From positions 1,589,001-1,653,000 of the forward strand of contig NC_088299.1 of the NCBI RefSeq assembly GCF_032854445.1: a stretch of 64,000 nucleotides of DNA, read 5' to 3'. Origin of the DNA: Liolophura sinensis. Lineage: Eukaryota; Mollusca; Polyplacophora; Chitonida; Chitonidae. Shown here piece after piece: positions 50,517 through 58,200 of this stretch (its first letter is position 1; every line of letters starts with the position of its first letter). The position numbers and the translations under genes are program-made. The notes beneath the pieces are model-generated. The model saw only the letters and a program-made list of their open reading frames with translations, searched no databases and was not told the DNA's origin.

Positions 50517-53500
50517 AGAAACAAAACAGTAACATTAATTTCTCATGACTGCCACTAATTTTTCGTAACTGTACCTAATTGACTGCATAATTAGATGACT
50601 AAATGGCGACAAGAAAATAAATGACTTACCATTCTGTGGGGGTTCACTAAACACAAAGGCATCAGTCATGTAAACCAGTCCGGCCGACTGAAAAAATATC
50701 CAACAGGAAACTTAGGAGGACTTAATACTTTTCATGGGTAACGGATTTATGATTAATTGCTCTCCAAAACTTGACTTTCATTCAAAATATGATCCAATTT
50801 TTTATACAATATGACGCTTGTTCCTATGCACAATCACTTTGTTCTGGTTTCTCTTCAGTGTGTTAGTAGCGGCTAAGCCATTTTCTTTAAACCCATTACT
50901 CTTTTCCCACTACCATTATTCCCATGCCCTGAAGTACCTAAAATTTTGTCCAAGTTGAAGCTGCACATCTTGCATGATTCTGCGAGTCTTACTGATCACA
51001 GAAAGGTTTGTTTGGGAAGTACGATGATTTCCCACTAGAATAAAGTAAGTTTCACCATCAAAAAAAAAAAATGACATTAATTCGCTTTTAAAAATCAACT
51101 GTTTAGGGCAAAATTTTGGGTGATTTACAGTGTTTAACATGAAACTGTTATAACTATAAATCCCTCATCCCTGCCCCTAATCACAAAAATGTTTCACTAT
51201 GTTTGGATCAGTAATTTTGGACACTGGACACTAGGAACCTATATTAACATTAACTCTAATATTTTCTAAGTTAAGTTTTGATCACCTTCCCACTGGAGCA
51301 GAGACAAACAATTACATTATGAACGAAAATGTGCGTGAATCTGTTTTTGTGTGGAAATGGTCTAATGGTCAGTTTAATACTTACTTGTTCATTTTCCTAT
51401 GTACTGACATTCTGTATCACCATTCTGTCACCTCATCTCAAATTACAAACGATATGGAAGTTTTACATTATGACAATACACACACAGAATTCAAAGTGTA
51501 CTGGTGTTTAACATGGATGCCAGTGAGGTTTACCATGAGTGCTACTGGGGTTTAACATGGATGCCAGTGAGGTTTACCATGAGTGCTACTGGTGTTTAGT
51601 ATGGATGCCAGTGAGGTTTACCATGAGTGCTCCTGATGTTTAAGATGGATGCCAGTGAGGTTTACCATGAGTGTTACTGGTGTTTAAGATGGATGCCAGT
51701 GAGGTTTACCATGAGTGCTACTGGTGTTTAGTATGGATGCCAGTGAGGTTTACCATGAGTGCTACTGGTGTTTAACATGGATGCCAGTGAGGTTTATCAT
51801 GAGTGCTACTGGTGTTTAGTATGGATGCCAGTGAGGTTTACCATTAGTGCCACTGGTGTTTAGCATGGATGCCAGTGAGGTTTATCATGAGTGGTACTGG
51901 GGTTTAACATGGATGCCGCTGTGGTATACCACAAGTGCTAGTGGGGTCTAACATGGATGCCACTCAGGTTTACCATGAGTGCTACTGGTGTTTAACATAG
52001 GTGCCACTGGTGCTTAACATGGGTGCTACTGGTGTTTAAAATGGGAGTCAATGGGGTTTAACATGGGTGTCACCAGGGTTTAACAATTGAGTGCTGAAAG
52101 GATTTAAGATGAGTGCTGAAAGGATTTAAGATGAGTGCTATAAGGGTTTAAGATGAGGGCTATTGGGGATTAACCTGAGTGCTACTGTGGATTAACATGA
52201 GTGCTATTGGGGTTTAGCATGAAAGTTATCAACTTACCGAGAGAACCTGAGCAGTGTCTGATGCCGACCTGAAGGGGTACCATATGATGCTGCGCCGAAA
52301 TCTTCTATTTAGTGGCACAGGTCCACAGCATTTTGGGCCATGCTGATCACTGTAGCTGTCCAGTTCAGTTACTACCTGGTAGAAAAGACATCCATAAAAA
52401 ATAAACATATTAGTATTTATTTATTTTATTTATTTATTTGATTGGTGTTTTATGCCGTACTCAAGAATATTTCACTTATACGATGGCAGCCAACATTATG
52501 GTGGGAGGAAACCGGGCAGAGACTGGGGAAACCCACAACCATAACATATTAGTAAGATAAGCTGAGAATAACACTGGCTTTCAAATTTCAGGTAATATTT
52601 TATAACATGCGTTAAAGAAACCTGAACTACAGCATGCAGTTATTCAGTACGACAGCACTACTTTATTACGGCTTAAAAAATTGTAAGCTAGCTAATGTGG
52701 CTGACATAGACATCTTTAGTATGAAGATGTTAAAAGCATTTGTCTGAGATCACAACAGTAGTTCCAGTGAATTATTCTTGACAATAGCAAAAAATATTAA
52801 ATATGCATACTTTGACAATATTTGAAGACAAACTTCAACGCTTACCCTGACCTGCCATTAATAGCCAATAATTCATCAATACTGTCCTCTTCATGTACTC
52901 CCTTTTCAAAGTTTTTAATTCAGACCCATGTTACCAAACAGACAGTGTTGTCACGTAATCTCATCTATAAAGACGTAATGATGAGGAATGAAATCTCAGT
53001 TAATTATCATTAATTAATATCATTAACGATACATGTAACTGCATGACTCCTGGAAAATATGACCTTTAAGAGTCCGCAGAAAATATCATCAAACAATCCC
53101 TTGATGTTTATGCCACATATCACAGTGTCTACATGAACTGTCACTGGACTGTTTAATGTGAAACTAGCCATCACACACACACTGTCTGGATAAAAGATCC
53201 CATGAGAGATCAAAACTCACCCGATCCACAGTGATGTCGTTGGACTCGCTCATCAGGAGAACGCTCTGGTCAACAGCCCCCACCGACACGTACGAATTAG
53301 GTTCTGCTGTGACTGTCAGAACTGCCGTCTCATTGACCTCCTTCCTGGCAGCATCCCAGCTCATTGTCATCTACAAGTTCAGACAAAATGACATCGTCAT
53401 AACTTCCTTCTTATACACTAAATCGCACAACTCTGAATAGTGTATTTATTTAACACCATTCAGGTGACAATATCTCATGAAGATCCGCAGGTATGTATAC

Positions 53501-55673
53501 GTACGTTTGGAGTTTCACGGTCGTACTTAACATTTTTTCAGTCATTTGACGACGGGGAGTCACTAGTCATCAGCAAAATGTCGAAAACACCGGACATGAC
53601 ACCCACCACGTACTGACATTTCGGGGCCAAAGAGTCCTTTCTCCCAGCTCTACCCTCTCAGCAGAGGCAGCAACTTGTAGCATTTTTAACGTTTTTGGTA
53701 TGACGCAATTCTCCCCCACTTCGGGGAGGATGCCCTAAACATTAGGCCAACAAACCTGTCACATATAACAGTATAATTAACAGTAAGTACTAACTGTTTT
53801 GCACTGATTACTGGACAGCACAAACTTCCCAGGACTAATTATTCGTACCTGATTGTTCAGGCTGAATTCAACTTGAAATTTTTCGGCTGCAGCAATAACT
53901 TCCCTTTGGTTGTTCATATAGTACACAACAATGGTGGCGCTTGGTGCCATAGATGGTGTTGCGGCAATCGAAATATCAAACGTTGTACTGGCTGGGTTGA
54001 CTGCCTGATTTCCAGATGCAACAACCTTGCCTTTTGATAAAATCTGAAAACATAAAAGACACGTTAATTACAAGCTGATGGCTAATTAGCCTTAATGAAA
54101 TTTGGAATTTTTTCTTTCTCATATTACACCAAGATTTAAAGAAGTTGTTATTACACCTTCCTTCATCACCTGGACGGCTCATGCAGACCATGATGATTTT
54201 ATCACATTTTTTGAACACAAAGATATGTACATCCAACAGACTCAATACTCCTCATGAGAATGAAAGTTCATAACTCCAGCTGCAATGTAACCATGCAGAA
54301 AATGAGATGGTTTCTCTTTTTTGTGTCTTCTTATACCTTCAACATGTTACAGACGTTTTCTGTCAACTTTTTCCTGCCTCATTTTCTTGGTTTTATATCT
54401 CCTTTGAAAGACTATAAAACATTAATCTGAGCAATTGGTTTAAAGGGCCATAACTCCTACTGCCACATAGCAATTCTGCAGACATAGTCTGCTTGCCTCT
54501 ACATAACCATCTTATATATAAACCGTGTATGTTAGTGAATTCCAAAAGAGAACCATTTTGTTTGAGAGTCCTATTTGTTGTTAAGTTTTCAAAATGAAGT
54601 CAAACCATATTTCCAAAACAGTCAATGTGAACATTGAACATGGTTGCTGAAGTTGTATTACTTTGACCATCAAAGGGACACCTCCTCTGGGGCTGGGACC
54701 CAGGTGACAACTGACCATATCTGTAAATGATACTTTTCTTTGACTATGAACTATTAAAGCCTGTGGTTCTGAGTTTTATGGGCATAAATGCGGATGAACC
54801 CATCTTTAAGGAGAGAATTTTCATCCTTGATCATTCAAAACAAAGATGATGAAAATGGTCTCTGTTTACTGTTGGCGATGAGCAATTAAGTCCTGCAATA
54901 GAGTTGTGACATTTAAGGTGGCTACAGAAATTGAAGAGTTAACCTCCTTGCAGTTTCTTGGTGTCATTTAAGTGAAATGTTTACTTTCCACAGAGTGAAA
55001 TATCGAACATGTTTGAGAAAGAGCTCTATAAATTAGAATCCTGCTGTTCAACATAGCCCCTTCCAACATTTCCCAGAATAAATAAAAAAAATTGTGAAAG
55101 TTATCAAAGATTGTCATTATTATCAAGCATGTAGATGTTTAGATGACATAAAAAATATACACAAAGTTTCAGGGAAATTGGTGCAATACTTAAGCAGGAG
55201 TTGCATGGACAAAATCTGTGCACATAAAAATCCATTATTGCCAATCCACTAAGTGCATTAGATGATAGGGAAGATGTATGCTAAGTCTCATGGAATTAGG
55301 TTCAGTTCTTTAGGAAAGGTTACATGCACAAAATCTGAGTACATGGAAAAGCTATTACGTTAAGTCCAATTGCCATTAAAATTTAAGCATGCACAAGTTC
55401 ATATGATACACAAGGTATGTGTTGAGTTTCCTCAAAATCTGACAAATCTGACACACAGACAGACAGGCAGGCGGGCAGGCAGAAAGGCAGGCAGGCAGGC
55501 AGACAGGCAGACAGGCAGACAGACACACAGGCAGGCAGGCAGGCGGGCAGACAGACAGACAGACAGACAGACACACAGACAGATAGGCAGGCAGGCGGGC
55601 GGGCAGACAGACAGGCAGAAAGGCAGGCAGACAGACACACAGGCAGGCAGGCAGACAGACAGACAGGCAGACA

Positions 55674-55707
<34 letters not shown>

Positions 55708-56935
55708 CAAAGGCAGGCAGACAAAGGCAGGCAGGCAGACAAAGGCAGGCAGACAGATAGACAGACAGGGTGATTCCAATATACCCCAATAACTTTGTTG
55801 AGCGGGCAATGAAGATGTTTTAGAATGAGAGTGTATGTTTCACACCCAAAACCGCACGTGTGTACAATAGCCGTAGTTTGGTTTAATTCATTGCGATAGT
55901 GGTTGTGTGAATGTTGGGTATGGATGCCAAACTGTAAGACTGTTCTGTCATTTTACTGCAATCATTCTGACAATGTGAATGGCTACTGTTAGGACACTGC
56001 ATTTTTTTTTTTCAGCATACATTACAATTTATATACACTTGAGTCTCTAGTCGCAGCAAACTAGCTGTTCAAGATCTCTCATCCAAACATCTATTCCTAA
56101 CTTCTGGTTGAAGGAAAACTGACAGTACAAGGAAACTGATAACATATGGCCCAGCACAAGGAATTCAAAATGGCAAACTAGTAATTCTAATCAGCTTTTA
56201 GAACATAAGTTACTGTTTGGAATTTGGCCACTCCATTAAAAATTTTCCTTATCCTTAAAAACTGTTGGTCTGCAAGCACAGCACCTCTTAAACCCTGTGG
56301 TTTACCTAATTTTTTTCTAGAAATGCTTAAGTCAAAGCTTCGTATATTAATTTGTATTTCACCTTAAGTTCAGTTTTTCTCAAGCGACACATTTTGCTTG
56401 ATTCCTAACCCTTACATAGAGTTTTTTTTGTTGTGAAGTTTGATTCTTATCAGAACATTAAGTGTTTGTTTGAGGCATTTATGAGTTTCTGAAAATGCAT
56501 TTTACAAGAAAAATTTAAGGTGAAATGCAGTGTTTTAATTCAATTAGAAACATAATAGCATGCCTGATGTTGCCTGTAACAGTTTAATTAATCTGTTTAA
56601 TTAACAACTGTACGTGATTAACATAAACCTGGCAAACATATCTTTTAAAGTTTATGTCAGACAGCTAATTAATACACAAATTTATACACAAGAGCTACAT
56701 ACAGTTAAGCATTATATCAGTAGCCTATTAAAGTTAGTCAATTCTACTCATCCAATTTGTGTCAAAAAACTTGTCTTCTGTTAAAACATCCATTTCCACC
56801 ATGTTGCTAATTAGGGGTCTGTCCAAATTAATATTGTTGCTTTGCCTAGAAGTAATCAAATACCTGATAGAAGACGAGGCTAATTTCTTCTGTACCGCGA
56901 ACTGTAAACTGGATCTGGCTTTGAGGTTGAGGGAT
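15171..56935 (-). CDS. Thioester-containing protein, alpha-2-macroglobulin/CD109 family, GPI-anchored, 5'-partial
   Basis: Secreted or surface protease-trap/complement-like immune protein. Twenty-two constant exons plus one of four alternative bait exons join with GT-AG sites and consistent phases to 978 codons including the stop. Order: MG5-MG6 strands ([27 protein letters not shown]), a furin-like RFRR, variable bait ending [18 protein letters not shown] and [11 protein letters not shown] of MG7, thioester GCGEQNM at 30328-30342, the TED with [27 protein letters not shown]8/receptor-binding domain, then a hydrophobic C-tail. The histidine at 28056-28058 aligns with the C3/C4B/CD109 catalytic His rather than the A2M Asn. 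Family members are about 1400-1500 residues, so roughly 450-500 N-terminal residues are missing. The GPI-type tail favours CD109-like over soluble A2M. Family assignment is certain; the orthologue name is not. Confidence 0.95.
15607..16012. repeat. CT-rich 27/18-bp minisatellite
   Basis: Mixed units GTCAGTGCCCTGTCCTCTTG + TCCTTTT and a short form without the middle. Both units are multiples of 9, giving long open frames in three + frames. A GGTAAGGAACTGGCTAA short repeat follows to 16090. Confidence 0.9.
17840..18235. repeat. CT-rich tandem repeat (CACCTTCTCACTACATCTT)
   Basis: Irregular copies of a 17-20 base pyrimidine-rich unit, mixed with a longer TTGTCGCTCTGCCTTCTTAC block repeated three times. 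Intronic for the TEP gene. Confidence 0.85.
18668..18780 (+). mobile_element. worn SINE family A tail
   Basis: Degenerate match to the 3' half (CACAATGCTGGC, CATATAAGTGAAATA, CCAATCAAATA). Confidence 0.55.
19516..19603 (-). CDS. TEP exon, MG8 end ([11 protein letters not shown]...FGYYTG)
   Basis: 88 nt, phase 0 to 1. EECTKMM and [16 protein letters not shown] match the family C-terminus (C..~.A......vqpa.v.VYDYY). Confidence 0.93.
20233..20380 (-). CDS. TEP exon, MG8/receptor-binding domain
   Basis: 148 nt. [19 protein letters not shown] matches the family segment snMaiveV.l.SGF. Phase 2 to 0. Confidence 0.95.
20545..20765. repeat. minisatellite made of an exon 3' end and its splice donor
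   Basis: About nine 25-base units read on the - strand as CAGCTGTGTACA/GTAAGTAACACAC or AGAAGTGTACT/GTAAGTAACACAC. The uppermost unit is the real end of exon 20753-20862. Confidence 0.85.
20753..20862 (-). CDS. TEP exon, start of MG8 ([20 protein letters not shown])
   Basis: 110 nt, phase 0 to 2, ending FTSC + V + CA and donor GTAAGT. Its 3' end and donor are tandemly copied downstream (20545-20752). Confidence 0.9.
21222..21300. repeat. short tandem repeat TTTATGTCCA/TTTATGTTCC
   Basis: Four to six copies of an 11-12 base unit. Confidence 0.75.
22425..22605. repeat. dispersed repeat family C
   Basis: CTGAACCTTTTCACATATGA, then AGAGCAACTTTTAGTGC. Related copies at 33290-33480, 37445-37660, 58030-58200 (reverse) and 59909-60075 share CTTCACAAAAAGT-type and AATATGCTTGAA words. 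Origin unknown, MITE-like. Confidence 0.5.
22817..22891 (-). CDS. TEP exon, CUB part 2
   Basis: 25 codons, [20 protein letters not shown] then TGLVE; the V.v..sG.G...v pattern of the family. Phase 0 to 0. Confidence 0.88.
23243..23514 (-). mobile_element. full-length SINE family A copy
   Basis: tRNA-like head at the right end (GGCCTCTGTGGCTCAGTTGG read on the - strand). Perfect 14-bp target duplication ATCATCAGCTTCAA at 23229-23242 and 23515-23528. It lies in a TEP intron, same strand as the gene. Confidence 0.92.
23815..23985. repeat. 24-bp tandem repeat, seven copies
   Basis: Unit GGGGATATGCTACATCACAG + CTTT; being a multiple of 3 it is open on both strands. Confidence 0.93.
24347..24502 (-). 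CDS. TEP exon, TED end/CUB part 2 ([12 protein letters not shown])
   Basis: 52 codons. [16 protein letters not shown] spans the junction with the previous exon, exactly as in A2M (SSTQDTVVALHALSKY). Confidence 0.97.
24538..24590. repeat. CTGT/ATGT microsatellite
   Basis: (CTGT)n passing into (ATGT)n. Confidence 0.9.
24603..24895 (-). mobile_element. SINE family B copy
   Basis: GACACCAGTCATGA, CCAACCAGTCCTGTTTCC and GAGCGCCAAGCGAGGC match the other members. Preceded by a CTGT/ATGT microsatellite. Confidence 0.65.
25131..25490. repeat. 41-bp minisatellite made of an exon 3' end and its splice donor
   Basis: About nine units. On the - strand each reads CCACAGGGAGGCTTCTATAG + CACACAG/GTAAGGCAAAGAA with small changes. 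The highest unit is the true end (PQGGFYSTQ) and donor of exon 25465-25664. Confidence 0.92.
25465..25664 (-). CDS. TEP exon, TED end ([12 protein letters not shown]...GGFYSTQ)
   Basis: 200 nt, phase 1 to 0. [12 protein letters not shown] and [10 protein letters not shown] are the family's last TED helices. A CYRC pair near the start is unusual. The 3' end of the exon and its donor have been copied into a minisatellite just downstream. Confidence 0.97.
26220..26530 (-). mobile_element. SINE family B copy with (GAGT)n end
   Basis: GGGGTTTAACGTCGTACTC, TTTTTCAGTCATATGACGAC and GCTGAACGCCAAGCAAGG; ends in GAGT repeats at the left. It lies about 40 bases from a TEP TED exon. Confidence 0.7.
26573..26744 (-). 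CDS. TEP exon, TED ([17 protein letters not shown])
   Basis: 172 nt. [18 protein letters not shown] matches the TED helix yalAi.tYALaLag; phase 0 to 1. Confidence 0.95.
26990..27185. repeat. ~20-bp tandem repeat (CATCTCTTAACATGGACCTC)
   Basis: About ten imperfect copies in a TEP intron. Confidence 0.9.
27359..27433 (-). CDS. TEP exon, TED ([17 protein letters not shown])
   Basis: 25 codons, phase 0 to 0. Matches the family LTAYVxIALLE helix. Donor GTAAGT. Confidence 0.93.
28044..28206 (-). CDS. TEP exon, TED with catalytic His
   Basis: [30 protein letters not shown] and [13 protein letters not shown]. The His codon at 28056-28058 sits where C3, C4B and CD109 carry the His that gives ester bonding to hydroxyls; A2M has Asn there. 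Confidence 0.97.
29211..29292 (-). CDS. TEP exon, TED ([19 protein letters not shown])
   Basis: 82 nt, phase 1 to 2. [20 protein letters not shown] aligns with the second helical repeat of the thioester domain (A2M GYQRqLnYkhxdGSYSxFG). Confidence 0.96.
30222..30398 (-). CDS. TEP exon with the thioester motif GCGEQ
   Basis: 177 nt. [20 protein letters not shown] then [15 protein letters not shown]. The Cys and Gln of GCGEQ (30328-30342) form the internal thioester that bonds to targets once the bait is cut. Confidence 0.99.
30567..30818 (-). mobile_element. SINE family A copy
   Basis: Near full length; flanked by TGTCCTTTCAAAA (30554-30566) and TGTTCTTTCAAAA (30819-30831). Confidence 0.85.
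32687..32831 (-). CDS. TEP exon, CUB part 1 ([16 protein letters not shown])
   Basis: 145 nt, phase 0 to 1. [20 protein letters not shown] then [13 protein letters not shown] leads to the thioester domain as in A2M and CD109. Confidence 0.95.
33290..33480. repeat. dispersed repeat family C
   Basis: CCTCAACCTTTTCGCATATG, GGGCTTCACAAAAAGTATAA and CAATATGCTTGAAAAAC. Best preserved with 59909. Confidence 0.55.
33547..33675 (-). CDS. TEP exon, MG7/CUB ([17 protein letters not shown])
   Basis: 43 codons. [15 protein letters not shown] and EEPLLVE match the family (P.slG.v.~tv.A, then ~kpLLVePEG), with PEG beginning the next exon. Confidence 0.93.
33760..33994 (-). mobile_element. SINE family A copy
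   Basis: Perfect 14-bp target duplication TGATCACAAAAATA at 33746-33759 and 33995-34008. Internal 20-bp duplication around GACAGACAGACCGCAGG. Confidence 0.9.
34034..34095 (-). mobile_element. isolated tRNA-like SINE head
   Basis: Read on the - strand: GGGGCCTTGGTGGCCTAGTGG, then variable sequence. It resembles the SINE head without its body. Confidence 0.5.
34426..34521 (-). CDS. TEP exon, MG7 ([13 protein letters not shown])
   Basis: 32 codons, phase 0 to 0, continuing the MG7 beta-sandwich; CAG/GTGAGT donor. Moderately conserved sequence, strong positional support. Confidence 0.9.
35005..35118 (-). CDS. TEP exon, MG7 ([11 protein letters not shown]...YNYL)
   Basis: 38 codons. [20 protein letters not shown] then [11 protein letters not shown] matches the family segment [15 protein letters not shown]. 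Phase 0 to 0. Confidence 0.97.
35475..35640. repeat. 18-bp tandem repeat (CTCCACATACGGACACCT)
   Basis: About nine copies; open in several frames because 18 is a multiple of 3. Lies about 90 bases after the MG7 exon. Confidence 0.92.
35731..35848 (-). CDS. TEP exon, MG7 start ([16 protein letters not shown])
   Basis: Starts with one base that completes the Gly codon left by any of the four bait exons. [16 protein letters not shown] and GLGIPPQ are classic A2M-family wording. Confidence 0.96.
36840..37075. repeat. ~40-bp tandem repeat (CATGACCTAGCTAGGCTAGG)
   Basis: About six imperfect copies containing GGTAGGCTAGGCAAGATAT. Confidence 0.85.
37445..37660. repeat. dispersed repeat family C, diverged
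   Basis: AAGGCTTCACAAAGAATCTA, ATTTTATTAGAGTACATAG and AGAATATGCTTGAATG match the family. Confidence 0.5.
38554..38768 (-). mobile_element. degenerate SINE family A copy inside the foldback element
   Basis: CAAGAATATTTCACTT, CAGCAGGTTGCCGACA and GAGAGGAAGCCAGC are recognisable; the rest is diverged. Confidence 0.65.
38880..39325. repeat. 37-bp tandem repeat, about 12 copies
   Basis: Unit TTACCGGTATCAACAACAAA + TTAAAATCTCGCTCCAC; forms the centre of the foldback element. Confidence 0.95.
41535..41778 (-). CDS. TEP alternative bait exon D (longest)
   Basis: Conserved end [18 protein letters not shown] and GTATAC donor are clear. The 5' edge is less sure: acceptor CTGTAAG at 41779-41780 gives 244 nt, phase 1 to 2 like its sisters. 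A nearer CTCAG would hit an immediate stop. The bait part includes FAKMVFKTG and [11 protein letters not shown], about 28-30 residues longer than A and B. Confidence 0.85.
42660..43975. repeat. 43-bp satellite, about 30 copies, inside the bait-exon cassette
   Basis: Unit GGGCCATGTACATCATTTTC + TTCTGTCTACAAGGTTTTATCTC with a few fixed variants (GAACATC, GTGCATAAT, CGGTTTACAGGG). Higher-order runs of variants repeat. Open in all + frames up to 306 codons, but 43 is not a multiple of 3 and no gene is implied. Confidence 0.96.
44362..44494 (-). CDS. TEP alternative bait exon C (shortest)
   Basis: 133 nt, phase 1 to 2. Starts after a strong TTTTTTGTAG acceptor. Bait [19 protein letters not shown], then [18 protein letters not shown]. 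It differs from its sisters at two usually fixed places (K to T, W to L). The intron to exon B is only 183 nt. Confidence 0.9.
44678..44828 (-). CDS. TEP alternative bait exon B
   Basis: 151 nt, phase 1 to 2. Bait part contains [20 protein letters not shown], with basic dipeptides attractive to trypsin-like or furin-like proteases, then [18 protein letters not shown]. Acceptor ACTGTAG, donor GTACAA. Confidence 0.93.
45531..46112 (-). mobile_element. mariner-like MITE with transposase remnant
   Basis: 37-bp terminal inverted repeats at 45531-45567 and 46076-46112, one mismatch, start ATATCGGGTGGGCATAAAAA, next to TA-rich flanks. Inside, on the - strand, 45753-45895 reads [20 protein letters not shown], then GGPFDHLFK and stop. 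This is like the end of a Tc1/mariner transposase. The rest of the gene is gone, so it is non-autonomous. Confidence 0.85.
47305..47360. repeat. 20-bp tandem repeat (AAAGCCGAGGTAAAACTGTT)
   Basis: Three copies. Confidence 0.9.
48434..48587 (-). CDS. TEP alternative bait exon A (first of four)
   Basis: 154 nt, phase 1 to 2. Bait part is acidic/Gln-Gly rich ([15 protein letters not shown]), then [18 protein letters not shown]. The end matches the conserved strand after the A2M bait (VRkyFPETWiWD). Acceptor TTTCAG, donor GTAGAG. Confidence 0.93.
49185..49560. repeat. G-rich ~24-bp minisatellite
   Basis: About 16 copies of GGTAGGGTAATGGTAGGGGC + CTAA. Many GGG runs on the + strand. Confidence 0.92.
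49651..49840 (-). mobile_element. SINE family A body, worn
   Basis: TATTTGATTGGTGTTTTACG then CACTTATATGG and the GGCCAGAGAGGAAAC block. It adjoins a satellite that seems built from the SINE head. Confidence 0.75.
49885..50330. repeat. ~127-bp satellite that looks derived from the SINE A head
   Basis: About 3.5 copies of paired units containing CTTGGTGAGAGGCTCAGGAG, TTGTACTGCGCTTGCATGCT and CACAGAGGCCCCC. These mimic the SINE words GTGAGAGGCTCCTGGGTCAT and GAGCCACAGAGGCCCCC. Confidence 0.8.
50484..50515. repeat. 32-base poly-A tract
   Basis: Simple A run in an intron, 115 bases from the exon that precedes the bait; no retrocopy body is seen beside it. Confidence 0.9.
50630..50687 (-). CDS. 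TEP exon leading into the bait region
   Basis: 58 nt, phase 0 to 1. Encodes [19 protein letters not shown] plus one base. It supplies the common phase-1 donor that all four alternative bait exons can accept. Confidence 0.85.
51495..52225. repeat. 44-bp tandem repeat, about 16 copies
   Basis: Unit TACTGGTGTTTAACATGGAT + GCCAGTGAGGTTTACCATGAGTGC, decaying at its high end next to the donor of exon 52238-52375. Confidence 0.95.
52238..52375 (-). CDS. TEP exon, MG6 with CC pair and RFRR furin-like site
   Basis: 46 codons. Contains [24 protein letters not shown] fits the furin R-x-[KR]-R rule. A 44-bp minisatellite starts within about 20 bp of its GTAAGT donor. Placement rests on phase, splice sites and position between MG6 and the bait. 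Confidence 0.85.
52416..52542 (-). mobile_element. SINE family A copy, 5'-truncated
   Basis: Only the 3' half is present, between perfect 12-bp duplications AACATATTAGTA at 52404-52415 and 52543-52554. Confidence 0.88.
53221..53370 (-). CDS. TEP exon, MG6 ([17 protein letters not shown] type)
   Basis: 50 codons with [20 protein letters not shown] followed by VLLM, the signature A2M-family MG6 strand. Phase 0 to 0; donor GTGAGT. Confidence 0.97.
53520..53755 (-). mobile_element. SINE family B copy, worn
   Basis: GTCGTACTTAACATTTTTTC, GTCATTTGACGACG, ACACCGGACATGACACCC and CATTAGGCCAA retain the family layout. Confidence 0.6.
53849..54043 (-). CDS. TEP exon, MG5 ([11 protein letters not shown]...[11 protein letters not shown])
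   Basis: 65 codons. The words [19 protein letters not shown] and [11 protein letters not shown] match the A2M MG5 consensus (family MAPxAxllVYY). Clean TTTTCAG acceptor and GTACGA donor. Confidence 0.95.
55450..55770. repeat. (CAGG/CAGA)n microsatellite
   Basis: Some 320 bases of CAGGCAGACAGA mixtures. Open on both strands as Arg/Gln or Cys/Leu runs; not coding. Confidence 0.95.
56864..56935 (-). CDS. TEP exon, MG5 strand ([10 protein letters not shown]...LVFYQ)
   Basis: 24 codons, phase 0 to 0, acceptor TTTCCAG and donor GTATTT. Encodes [17 protein letters not shown], the strand just before the family's YQvLSKGkvv segment, which begins the next exon. First constant exon I can place with confidence. 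Confidence 0.85.
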
Positions 56936-58029
56936 CTGGAAACATAGAAATGGAAAAAATTTAGAGTGAAATGAATTAATCTAAAAAATTCCCCAAAATT
57001 ACTGAGCTCTGTATACCTACATCAGAACCATAATGTACAGCATTTAGGACTTAAATACAACTAAAATGGTGTTCCCAACCATACCCACTGGATTCTGAAA
57101 ACAAAGTTAATATGGTTTGCTGCAACAAAAAAATAACAAATATTACCTAAGCTGAAACAGTATATAGGCCTACTTAACTTAAGACCTGCAAATCTCACTG
57201 GACTTTGCCGTGTTTGTCTATATTCTCTTGCCTGGACTATATTTGTCACTGTCATGACATAGCCTACATACTGCATAGGCCTTCCTCAGTGGAAAAGGTC
57301 ACAATTCTCATGCCTCACCAACTAATCTGGCATCACATCATGAAACTAAAGCCATGTGACAAGGGAGGTAATTCAGATGAAACCTATTCAAGTTCACTGC
57401 ATGTACGTGTAAGGGCCACACTCCCTGCATCAACAGCCTGCTGTAACCACGGCCCACAGAGCAGTGGTAGTGAGAGAATATTGACATGACTGAAGGTTCA
57501 TTAATATCTGAGGCCACATGGGATTAATGTCACAAACACCTCATGTGTCCAACTAAATCACCAATTAAAGCACCAACTAAAGTACCAACTAGAAGAGGGG
57601 CATCTTAACCACCTCATCATGACCAATGCCTGTATTTATCAAGCGTCATAAGATTTAATTAAGTGAGAAACACCGCTACAACTAAAATGTTTCACTCTAG
57701 AAAGATTAGACTTAATTGCACACTTAATTGATTCCTTATGGCCGGACAATGCACTACCTACAATTTGGGTTCTTTCCTGTTCTGAGTTTGACTTTTAAAG
57801 GACTTGCAATATATGCCTTACGATGTTTGATCAATACAGGCCCTGAGTCCGGTTTCACGAAGCACTCTTAACGTTACATTCACTTAACTACCACGGCAAC
57901 CAGTACTTTAAGCATTACGTAACATTAAGAGAGCTTCCTTAAACTGGGCCTTGATCTCCTTCTTTTAAGCATTATTCAGGTTTTCTTAGGTCCAATATAT
58001 CTGTTACTTAAATGAAGTTATATATTACT

Positions 58030-58200
58030 GTAATTAGTCCAACTTTTCTCTTGTTTACAAGGTATACTTCTAGTATATTCTGAAGGCATACTGTGTTGGA
58101 TGACAAAATAACACTTTTTGTGAAGCCTAAAACTGGCCAAACCAGCCAATTTAGATTTGGTTGAGAAAAGGTTGTGGAATTAGAGTACACCAAGAATCAT
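58030..58200. repeat. dispersed repeat family C, reverse orientation
   Basis: Reverse complement gives GGCTTCACAAAAAGTGTTAT and CAGAATATACTAGAAG. Confidence 0.5.

Noticed and set aside
55370-55809. Open frames of 120-140 codons rich in Arg/Gln or Cys/Leu
   Set aside because: They are translations of a CAGG/CAGA microsatellite, open on both strands.
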